A DNA stretch of 64,000 nucleotides from Glaciimonas sp. CA11.2 (GTDB lineage: Bacteria > Pseudomonadota > Gammaproteobacteria > Burkholderiales > Burkholderiaceae_D), in the NCBI RefSeq assembly GCF_034314045.1, contig NZ_JAVIWL010000001.1:3410001-3474000 (forward strand). The letters run 5' to 3'. Both the position numbers and the translations under genes were made by a program. How positions within the stretch are numbered: position 1 is the stretch's first letter; each line of letters opens with the position of its first letter. The notes beneath the pieces were generated by a model, which made no database searches, was not told where the DNA came from, and worked only from the letters and a program-made list of their open reading frames with translations. Below, piece by piece: positions 57,241 through 64,000 of this stretch.

Positions 57241-58107
57241 ACAATCGTATGCGACCGCCTTCAGCGCGTCATCGGTACTTTCAAGAAAATAGCGGGCCGT
57301 ATCTACGCGTGCGCGTTCGACAAACTCATGTGGTGTCACGCTTGTCAATTGCAAAAACATACGCGCAAAATGACGTGTGCTCATACCAGCCACTTCGGCG
57401 AGTTTTTCGACCGTAAAGCGTTCTCTAATATGCTCCATCACATAGATTTGTACCTTGGCGACTGGCGATGTATCGTCTGTGGGAGCAACGAGGAAAGGAC
57501 TAAACTGAGATTGACCACCCCGACGCTGAGCAAACACGACCAGGCGCTTTGCTACCGCAAGTGCGATCTTTGGACCGTGATCTTCTGCTACTAATGCCAG
57601 CGCACCATCAATCCCTGCCGTCACACCAGCGGAGGTTAGCAGATTTCCATCGCGAATGTATATACGATCAAGTTGAACCCGCGCACGCGGAAATTGTTGC
57701 GCTAATTGCGGTGCATTTTGCCAGTGTGTCGTGACATGGCGATCATTGATCAGCCCTGCGTGGCCAAGTGCAAAGGCACCCGTGCATATCGATCCAAAGC
57801 GTTCGCAGCGTGAAGCGACATTAATTAACCATGCGATTAGCTGCGAATCTGGTGCGTCAATTGGTAGCTTGGGTCCACCTGCTACTAACGCGGTGTTATA
57901 GGGGCCGTTGGCTTCGGCAAACGTTACATCCGCAAGCAAACGCATGCCGTTCGAAGCGCGCACGGCATCCTTGGTTGCGCTTACTAATGTTATCGCATAG
58001 CCGTTACCGGGAGAAACGAAATTATTTGCCTCAACAAAAACATCGAGCGGTCCGGCAACATCAAGCGCTTGAACACCAGAAAAAATCGCAATGGCAATAG
58101 TTCGCAT
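57139..58107 (-). CDS. GlxA-family AraC-type regulator (FtrA-like)
   Basis: 322 residues from ATG 58107 (AAGGG 9 bases upstream). DJ-1/PfpI-like domain (TIAIAIFSGVQALDVAGPLDVF, GSICTGAFALGHAGLI) and AraC domain (FTVEKLAEVAGMSTRHFARMF, then CGFGNADRMRIVFNKRLG). It belongs to a different branch from the two GbdR-like proteins. Convergent with the SDR remnant. It probably regulated, or regulates, the neighbouring SDR gene. Confidence 0.87.
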   Translation of the reverse strand: MRTIAIAIFSGVQALDVAGPLDVFVEANNFVSPGNGYAITLVSATKDAVRASNGMRLLADVTFAEANGPYNTALVAGGPKLPIDAPDSQLIAWLINVASRCERFGSICTGAFALGHAGLINDRHVTTHWQNAPQLAQQFPRARVQLDRIYIRDGNLLTSAGVTAGIDGALALVAEDHGPKIALAVAKRLVVFAQRRGGQSQFSPFLVAPTDDTSPVAKVQIYVMEHIRERFTVEKLAEVAGMSTRHFARMFLQLTSVTPHEFVERARVDTARYFLESTDDALKAVAYDCGFGNADRMRIVFNKRLGVAPHAYRANFRKNSPD

Positions 58108-58544
58108 CGAAGATACCCTTGAGTGAGTCAAATAGCCGGTCGGACGTAGAGCGGCGGCGTCGCGAAATATCGCACTTTCAGATCATTTTGTAGCTGATTG
58201 TCGGTGGGGACGCCACGCCACGTCCGAAAGTTTTTTGGCTACCGAACGAAATACTACATGAAATCATAGTATCGGTGATGGCTGGATAAGGCGTGCGGTT
58301 GGCTGTGTTCAACGCATGCTCCGCATTGTACCGAAGCATTCTTCCCATTAAAGTGAACTGCATTGCACGCTAGCATTAAGAGAGTCAGGCGCGCAAGGAA
58401 TGGCTGACTTCTGCCACATTTGATCGCGTGTAATTGTCACGACTATGGTGTCTTTTGTATCTGTTGTGATGATTGTCGGCCACTTTTTATTTGAACAACG
58501 CATTGTCGCTGCCTTGATCAGCGCAGTGCGATCTGGAGAATTTT
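58108..58544. other. Divergent region between regulator and HD-domain gene
   Basis: About 437 bases. Contains an imperfect inverted repeat ATACTA (58250-58255) and TAGTAT (58267-58272), and GGACG/CGTCC around 58208-58224. Either could be an operator. No gene seen. Confidence 0.4.
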
Positions 58545-59237
58545 ATGAGCAATTTTATCGCAGGTATCCACGTTCCTGATAGCCGGATGGCGCGGGACGC
58601 AACGCAACTGGTTCGAGACACTGAAACGGATTTATTGTTTCATCATTCGACTCGGGTATTTTTATTTGGCGCATTGACTGGAGAGCGCAAAAAGCTGAAG
58701 TACGATCCAGAACTGCTTTACATCGGCGCCATGTTCCATGATATGGGGCTCATCGAGACATATAGTAGCAAACATGACCGCTTCGAAGTGGATGGCGCAA
58801 ACGCCGCACGTGATTTTTTAAAGGGATACGGTATTGGCGAGGCTGATATTGAGCAGGTGTGGGACGCCATCGCATTGCATACTACGCCGGGAATTACACA
58901 ATACAAGAAACCTGTTGTGGCACTGGTCACGGCGGGTGTCGAAATGGATGTGCTGGGTTTTGCCTATAGCGATTTTACCGATGCGCAGCGAAACCAGATT
59001 GTGCAAGCGCATCCGCGTGGTCTGCATTTTAAAGATAATATTATTGATGCTTTTGCTAAAGGTACCCGTCATAAACCGGAGACAACTTTCGGCAATATCA
59101 AGGCCGATGTACTGGCACTTAAAGATCCCACTTATAAACGCATCAATTTTTGTAGCCTGATTCTTAAGTCATCATGGAACGACGATAATCAGAATGGGAT
59201 TTGCTGCAACAATCCCGGTCATCATAAGAGCGTTTAA
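58545..59237 (+). CDS. HD-domain phosphohydrolase-like protein
   Basis: 230 residues. Metal-binding HD pattern: His near residue 34 (FHHSTRVFLFGAL), His-Asp at about residues 66-67 (GAMFHDMGLI) and a later His in IALHTTPG. Related proteins are annotated as HD-family hydrolases or cyanamide hydratase-like. The last 30 residues (Asn/Asp/Cys-rich) look like an extension beyond the usual end. GGAG 7 bases before ATG 58545. Single gene; substrate unknown. Confidence 0.83.
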   Translation: MSNFIAGIHVPDSRMARDATQLVRDTETDLLFHHSTRVFLFGALTGERKKLKYDPELLYIGAMFHDMGLIETYSSKHDRFEVDGANAARDFLKGYGIGEADIEQVWDAIALHTTPGITQYKKPVVALVTAGVEMDVLGFAYSDFTDAQRNQIVQAHPRGLHFKDNIIDAFAKGTRHKPETTFGNIKADVLALKDPTYKRINFCSLILKSSWNDDNQNGICCNNPGHHKSV

Positions 59238-59352
59238 TCTTCCGACTTTCCATGGCACCCACTTTCTATATTTAGCCCACGCTACTATTACCGTGGTTTC
59301 TCATTTACAAGGGATCTGTCTTCCAGGCTATTGAATCGATGGCTTTTGTTGA

Positions 59353-60513
59353 CTAGCGAATGGGTGCAATTTGATCGCTTTGTTGCTGTGGCGGCCCATC
59401 AATGATCGTATCAAGCGGATCGGTGTTGTTTCGGCCAGACGATTTCACTTCAATCGGATCAAGTGCGGTGCGTAGGCGCGGTAATGCCTGTGGATAATGA
59501 GCGGCGATGAAGGAAATCATTTCTTCACGGATGATGCAACGTAAATCGAAAGCGGTACCAGAATCTTGGGCGCTTGTGAGTAGACGAACTTGCATCGCCC
59601 GTTCGTTGACATCTGTTATGTGGAGCACACAGACCCGGCCATCCCATAACGGCGAGGACTTGCAAATGCGTTCAAATTCGACGCGTAATGCTGGTACCGG
59701 CACTACAAAATCCAGCCACAAAAAAACGGTGCCGAGAATTGTGGAGGAATTATGTGTCCAGTTTTCAAATGGGTTCTCGATGAACCATTGTAGTGGCACG
59801 ATCATGCGACGTTCATCCCAGATGCGTATCACAACAAAAGTGCCGGTAATTTCTTCTACGCGTCCCCATTCGCCTTTGACGATGAGAACATCATCGATTC
59901 GTATTGGCTGGGAAAACGCTATTTGTAGTCCTGCAATAAAATTACCAAGAACCGGTCGCGCCGCCATACCGGCGACCAACCCAGCCACGCCCGCAGATGC
60001 TAACAAGCTTGCGCCAAATTGTTTGGCTCCGGGCAAGGTGAGTAGGACGAAACCAAGTCCGAGCAGGCCAACGATAAAATGTGCGCTGCGCGCCAGTACG
60101 CGGGTTTGCGTCAGGATTCGACGCGCCTTTAGATTGTCGATCACGTCGGCTGGGTTGCGATTGACTACGGTGACAGTGACCGCCTTGATGCATTGCATGG
60201 CGAGCCAGGTAAGTGCAAGAATGAGGCCGACTGAGGTCAGGTAAGACAAAGGCACTAGCCATGGCGTATCTTCCGGCGCGCCGGTTAGCACTATTCGGAT
60301 CGCGAATAGCAGCATGCAAACCTGACTCGCACGAAACGCGATGATGGTTGCATTGGTCGTAAACGGTCGATTACCGGCTATACGCCGTAACAGAAAAATT
60401 CCTGCGCGATGCAATATTGCGGCAAGTAGGCATGCCACGAAAGCGGTAGTAAGAGCGATCAGACCCGAACGTAATGGTCCCTGATGTATCTCGGACAAAA
60501 AGCTGAAATCCAT
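59353..60513 (-). CDS. Mechanosensitive ion channel (MscS family)
   Basis: 386 residues from ATG 60513 (GGAGG 10 bases upstream). Four N-terminal membrane segments, then the pore helix and beta domain: LLASAGVAGLVAGMAARPVLGNFIAGLQIAFSQPIRIDD is the MscS signature. The Arg in MAARPVLGN stands where many channels have glutamine. Releases solutes on hypo-osmotic shock, a sensible companion for betaine uptake though not in the same operon. Confidence 0.9.
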   Translation of the reverse strand: MDFSFLSEIHQGPLRSGLIALTTAFVACLLAAILHRAGIFLLRRIAGNRPFTTNATIIAFRASQVCMLLFAIRIVLTGAPEDTPWLVPLSYLTSVGLILALTWLAMQCIKAVTVTVVNRNPADVIDNLKARRILTQTRVLARSAHFIVGLLGLGFVLLTLPGAKQFGASLLASAGVAGLVAGMAARPVLGNFIAGLQIAFSQPIRIDDVLIVKGEWGRVEEITGTFVVIRIWDERRMIVPLQWFIENPFENWTHNSSTILGTVFLWLDFVVPVPALRVEFERICKSSPLWDGRVCVLHITDVNERAMQVRLLTSAQDSGTAFDLRCIIREEMISFIAAHYPQALPRLRTALDPIEVKSSGRNNTDPLDTIIDGPPQQQSDQIAPIR

Positions 60514-60922
60514 AGGCAAATATTTCCTCCGTACATGAAGCATACAGGAAGGCTCGCCTGACCGGTGTTATCGGGGGCTAAGCGCCTTACTCGCGTATGA
60601 GAAAAATGCTATTTTAGCTATGGATGTTTTACGGATTAAAATGAGTTTGGCGATCTGAAGTATGAATGTTGTCTAGCAAATCCGCATAGCGTTTTTAGTG
60701 AAGCAGGTGAGCAAATGTCGAGGCCAGTAATCAATTACGATAGCTGTGCCGTTCTTCTCCGGTTGCTCTGACCAGTATAGCAATCTCTTGCGCATTTTTT
60801 TTGTAACTGAAATTGGCAGTAAAAAGCCGACTGGGAAGTCGGCTTTTGTTTGACTTATAAATTCTGGTTTACCATTAATTCATTCGTCAAATCAGTTCTT
60901 CAGCTTATTCGGTCAATTGAAA
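60514..60922. other. Intergenic region between sodB end and mscS start
   Basis: About 409 bases. Holds the sodB terminator at 60821-60847 and the mscS promoter region. Nothing else recognised. Confidence 0.5.
60821..60847 (-). terminator. Terminator of sodB
   Basis: AAAAGCCGACT and AGTCGGCTTTT form an 11-bp perfect stem with a 4-base GGGA loop. On the minus strand it ends in T residues, 75 bases past the sodB stop. Usable in both directions. Confidence 0.88.
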
Positions 60923-61501
60923 TTAAGCAAAATTCGCTGCAGCAAAATCCCAGTTTGCCAATGCCCAGAATGCTTCCAGGTATTTTGGACGAGCATTGCG
61001 GTAGTCGATGTAATACGCGTGTTCCCACACGTCCACTGTGAGCAGTGGTTTTGCATCGGTTGTCAGTGGTGTTGCAGCGTTTGAAGTCGAGACCAGATCC
61101 AGCGAGCCGTCAGTCTTTTTGACCAGCCATGCCCAACCGGAACCAAAGGTGCCAACTGCGCATTTGGTCAATTCAACTTTGAAGTTGTCGAACGAACCCC
61201 ATTTAGCATTGATCGCATCAGCCAGAGCGCCGGTAGGTGCGCCGCCGCCATCTGGGGACAAGCTGTTCCAGTAGAACGTATGGTTCCAGATTTGCGCTGC
61301 GTTGTTGAAAACGCCGCCAGAAGATTTCTTGACGATATCTTCTAGTGAGGCGGTTTCGAATTCTGTACCTGGAACCAGATTGTTCAGATTGGTCACATAG
61401 GTTTGGTGATGCTTGCCGTAATGGAATTCCAGTGTTTCTTTGGAAATGTGAGGTGCCAATGCATCAAGTTCATACGGTAGGGGTGGGAGTGTGTATGCCA
61501 T
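60923..61501 (-). CDS. sodB: Iron superoxide dismutase
   Basis: 192 residues, normal length. Metal ligands His in [11 protein letters not shown], His in [10 protein letters not shown], Asp and His in [25 protein letters not shown] and the pattern around the metal fit the Fe type. Cytoplasmic; converts superoxide to peroxide and oxygen. AAAGGA ribosome site. The 320 bases upstream, to xseA, hold its promoter; no Fur box clear to me. Confidence 0.95.
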   Translation of the reverse strand: MAYTLPPLPYELDALAPHISKETLEFHYGKHHQTYVTNLNNLVPGTEFETASLEDIVKKSSGGVFNNAAQIWNHTFYWNSLSPDGGGAPTGALADAINAKWGSFDNFKVELTKCAVGTFGSGWAWLVKKTDGSLDLVSTSNAATPLTTDAKPLLTVDVWEHAYYIDYRNARPKYLEAFWALANWDFAAANFA

Positions 61502-61823
61502 GGTGTGTCCTTTCTAAGTTTTATGGGGCTACTGAGACCCTGTTAGGTCTGTTGTGTTTTGTCCTGCTTTGTGCAAATCAGGGCAACGTTAAATCCGCCT
61601 TCAAACCGATTACATAAACCAATTCCGGTACTGCGATGCTTTCCAACCTTTCGTACGGCTCCAGTTTTTACAAGCATCATCTTGCTGACCGTGATCGCTT
61701 TATGAAGGGTTTTTGCGCTACCTAACCACAGAGATTCCACAGGTTCAAGGGCGTTATTGTAAAGCGCTTATCTATTCCATGCAGCAATCAGACGAATTCA
61801 AATACCTTTATTGCAAAGTCACG
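61502..61823. other. Intergenic region between xseA and sodB
   Basis: About 322 bases. Both neighbours are on the minus strand. It must contain the sodB promoter; I see no terminator hairpin for xseA, no operator and no small gene. Confidence 0.45.
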
Positions 61824-63185
61824 CTAGTCGAACGTTGGCTGGACACTATCAATACCGACTTTCGCACTACCTTCTGCCAACTGTATTGTGACGATCTGAC
61901 GCGGTTGGAGTTCCTTTGGCGCGCGCAAAACGGTGCCTTTTGCATTGGTCACAATGGCGTAACCACGCTCAAGTGTCCGTTGTGGATTTAGCAATTCCAG
62001 TTGCGCATTAAGTGCCTTTAGTGCGACCCGGGATTGTTTGTTTTGGTTCGTGAGCGCATGTTCGAGGCGCCGTGTTTGCTCTAGTAAAAGAATTCTTGCG
62101 CGGCGCGTGTCCGGTAATTGTGCGGTTAAGCGTGTTCGCAAATGCAGAAGGCTATAGCGCGACTGTCTTAACGGAATAGTAGTGGCGTGCATCAATCGGG
62201 TTTGCAGGGTTTGTGATTTCAGGCGCTCATGGCCGATTGTGGTCGCAGGGCTAACCAGGCGACGGGTTAGCCAGTCAAGGGTCTGGCCGGTTTCGCCGAG
62301 TTGTCTGCGGACTGCGCGAGTCATATCAGCGGCATTGCTTGCTATTAACGACAGCCAGTCGTTGCGGGGGATTGCTGCCAGTTCGGCGGCAGCCGTCGGG
62401 GTCGCTGCACGGACATCGGCAGTGAAATCGGCAATCGTGACATCAGTTTCATGACCGACGCCGGAAATAACCGGCATCGTTGCCGCAGCGATGGCACGGG
62501 CGACGCTTTCATCATTGAATGACCAGAGATCTTCAATACTGCCACCGCCGCGGCAGACCAGCAATACCTGGCATTCGTTACGCGATGAGGCGGTGTTGAT
62601 TGCTTTAGCAATTTTTTCCGCGGCACCTTCGCCTTGAACCGGCGTGGGATAGATGACCACGCGGACATGCGGTGCGCGGCGGGCCAGCGCTGTCAGAATG
62701 TCGCGTAGCGCTGCCGCTTGCAGACTGGTAACAACGCCGATACAGGTGACGAACTGTGGGATAGGGCGCTTGCGAACAGGATCGAAAAGACCCTCTGCAT
62801 TGAGTTTTTCTTTAAGTCGTAAAAATGCTTCGTATAGGTTTCCAGCGCCAGCCCGGCGGATGGCCTCTACATTTAGTTGGTAGTCGCCACGCGGTGCATA
62901 GAGCGTGACCAGGGCGCGTACCTCGACCTTATCTCCCTCGCGCGGGGTAAATCCGGCATGTTGCGCACGGCCTTTGAACATGACCGAGCGCACTTGTGCA
63001 CCGTCATCTTTTAGCGTGAAATACCAATGACCGGAGGCCGCCTTCGTAAAGTTGGATATTTCGCCGGAAACCCACGTTAAGGGGAAACTGCGTTCTAACA
63101 TACGCGCCACGGCCTGATTGAGGGCGGAGACAGAGAGCACGGGTGCGCTGCCGACGCGACTGTCGGCGGGTGGGGCGAAAAGCAT
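61824..63185 (-). CDS. xseA: Exodeoxyribonuclease VII large subunit
   Basis: 453 residues. N-terminal OB fold ([37 protein letters not shown]), then the nuclease domain with [31 protein letters not shown] and [27 protein letters not shown], then a coiled-coil C-terminal part. Degrades single-stranded DNA with XseB. The ATG at 63185 is close to a GGT-rich upstream sequence; standard length. Confidence 0.95.
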   Translation of the reverse strand: MLFAPPADSRVGSAPVLSVSALNQAVARMLERSFPLTWVSGEISNFTKAASGHWYFTLKDDGAQVRSVMFKGRAQHAGFTPREGDKVEVRALVTLYAPRGDYQLNVEAIRRAGAGNLYEAFLRLKEKLNAEGLFDPVRKRPIPQFVTCIGVVTSLQAAALRDILTALARRAPHVRVVIYPTPVQGEGAAEKIAKAINTASSRNECQVLLVCRGGGSIEDLWSFNDESVARAIAAATMPVISGVGHETDVTIADFTADVRAATPTAAAELAAIPRNDWLSLIASNAADMTRAVRRQLGETGQTLDWLTRRLVSPATTIGHERLKSQTLQTRLMHATTIPLRQSRYSLLHLRTRLTAQLPDTRRARILLLEQTRRLEHALTNQNKQSRVALKALNAQLELLNPQRTLERGYAIVTNAKGTVLRAPKELQPRQIVTIQLAEGSAKVGIDSVQPTFD

Positions 63186-63510
63186 TGAGACCTTCGGTGA
63201 GTGGCTTAGTTATTTATTTGCAAAAACACAATGGGATGTCATTCGAATGGCATTTAAATGTGACTTATTATTTGGCTGATTACTATGATTGCGTATTTGA
63301 AGCGATGCTACCCACACATTCAAGGCGCTATTGTAGAACGTAAAGCGACGAAAGACGGTCTGGAAGACACTTACTCGTTGTGCTCTTGGTTGCATCGCGA
63401 AAGGCCCATGACCAAAATACTGTGATCGATTTTTGCTGCACCTGTACGCAGTGTCTAAATAGTATTTGCAATCAACGACTTAAGTGTGTTGGAAGGTGCT
63501 TACACACAAA

Positions 63511-63704
63511 GTTATCCACATAATCTGTGGAAAAGTCCCGACGTGACGCGCAGGAATGCCTTTTTGGCGAATAATGGTCTGGCTAGCGTACTTTTGGACA
63601 AAGTGCGCGGATATTATCCACACCAATAAAAATCATTCTAATCAAGTACTTAACGCGAATCGGCCAGTCTTGTACACAAAGTTACCCACAATTTCTGTGG
63701 ATAA
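63511..63704. promoter_or_regulatory. Cluster of five DnaA-box sequences
   Basis: TTATCCACA at 63511-63519 and 63614-63622 (plus), TTATCCACA on the minus strand at 63696-63704, TTTTCCACA on the minus strand at 63525-63533, and TTACCCACA at 63682-63690. Two pairs are inverted, with nearly the same layout (ACAAAGTTA, CCACA, then TCTGTGGA). An AT-rich stretch lies at 63623-63655. The remainder of the 557-base gap shows nothing. It may be a DnaA titration or control site; dnaA itself is not in the window. Confidence 0.65.
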
Positions 63705-63742
63705 CTAAAAGGTTAAGACACGCTTGTCCTAAGCTTTGCTTT

Positions 63743-64000
63743 CTATTTTGGCTTCGGTTTCGGGTTTGGATTTGACTCCTGTTCGAATTTCGGTTTCGGT
63801 TGCACCTTTGCTTTTGCTTTTGCATTCGCTTTCTCTTTGGCTTTAACCTGGGCCAGTACTACCCGGTGAACGAAGTGCAACTTGTCCTGCACTGGCGTTG
63901 ATAATTTGAAAGGATAAGAGTCAGGCGTACCGACACTTCTGTTCAGACTATTCAACACGTAAGTCAACGCAAACCAGTTACCGATTATTTCTTCGAATGA
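63743..64000 (-). CDS. Putative zinc metallopeptidase (COG4307-like), C-terminal part
   Basis: 85 residues, open to the window edge. NWFALTYVLNSLNRSVGTPDSYPF and LHFVHRVV match the C-terminal region of the proteins annotated as putative zinc-binding metallopeptidase (Peptidase_Mx). The active site lies outside the window. After that region comes a low-complexity tail of about 35 residues with repeating Lys-Ala and Lys-Pro, not usual for the family. Confidence 0.65.
   Translation of the reverse strand, partial: SFEEIIGNWFALTYVLNSLNRSVGTPDSYPFKLSTPVQDKLHFVHRVVLAQVKAKEKANAKAKAKVQPKPKFEQESNPNPKPKPK

Noticed and set aside
63186..63742. Chromosomal origin oriC
   Set aside because: DnaA boxes are clustered, but there is no dnaA, dnaN, gyrB or rpmH nearby; kept only as a DnaA-box cluster.

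Overview
The window looks like chromosomal DNA from a betaproteobacterium of the order Burkholderiales, most like the Oxalobacteraceae (Collimonas/Glaciimonas/Herminiimonas type). This rests on the general look of the proteins and gene order, not on a ribosomal RNA or a database hit. I see no rRNA, tRNA, CRISPR array, transposase or integrase. Genes are dense, mostly with clear Shine-Dalgarno sites, and several pairs overlap by 4 bases (ATGA).

Layout. 1-900: three tandem copies of a small DUF1493-like acidic protein gene, the last one frameshifted. 1.0-1.4 kb: a half-size EamA transporter. 1.67-11.4 kb (minus strand): a complete MdtABC/MuxABC-OpmB type RND efflux operon (adaptor, two RND pumps, outer-membrane lipoprotein). 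11.8-14.7 kb: a Spy/CpxP-like periplasmic protein divergent from an OmpR-type response regulator and its histidine kinase. 14.9-15.9 kb: two small envelope proteins. 16.3 kb: an aldo/keto reductase (gpr/yghZ).

17.4-51.6 kb: the core of the window, a nearly complete glycine betaine catabolic super-cluster comparable in content to the Pseudomonas aeruginosa GbdR regulon. Uptake: ProV/ProW ABC core plus two separate substrate-binding proteins (OpuAC-type and ChoX-type) and a putative porin. Demethylation: GbcAB (glycine betaine to dimethylglycine), DgcAB with a dedicated EtfAB pair (dimethylglycine to sarcosine) and SoxBDAG (sarcosine to glycine). One-carbon and product handling: FdhA (formaldehyde to formate), PurU (formyl-THF to formate and THF), GlyA (glycine plus methylene-THF to serine), SdaB (serine to pyruvate), MaeB (malate to pyruvate). 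Two GlxA/GbdR-type AraC regulators lie inside it. Poorly understood passengers are a renal-dipeptidase-like enzyme, a V4R-domain protein and a FolB-like protein fused translationally to the sox operon.

51.6-58.1 kb: an SDR gene and a GlxA-type regulator that appear once to have been neighbours are now separated by a three-gene, visibly AT-richer island on the minus strand (type III polyketide synthase, SAM methyltransferase, FAD oxidoreductase). The island is flanked by direct copies of the SDR 3' end plus regulator 3' end: full SDR with regulator remnant on the left, SDR remnant with full regulator on the right. That is the footprint expected of a single-crossover integration. This is the best candidate for an undescribed system in the window.

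58.5-64 kb: HD-domain protein, MscS-type channel, sodB, xseA, a striking cluster of DnaA-box sequences, and the C-terminus of a COG4307-like metallopeptidase cut by the window edge.
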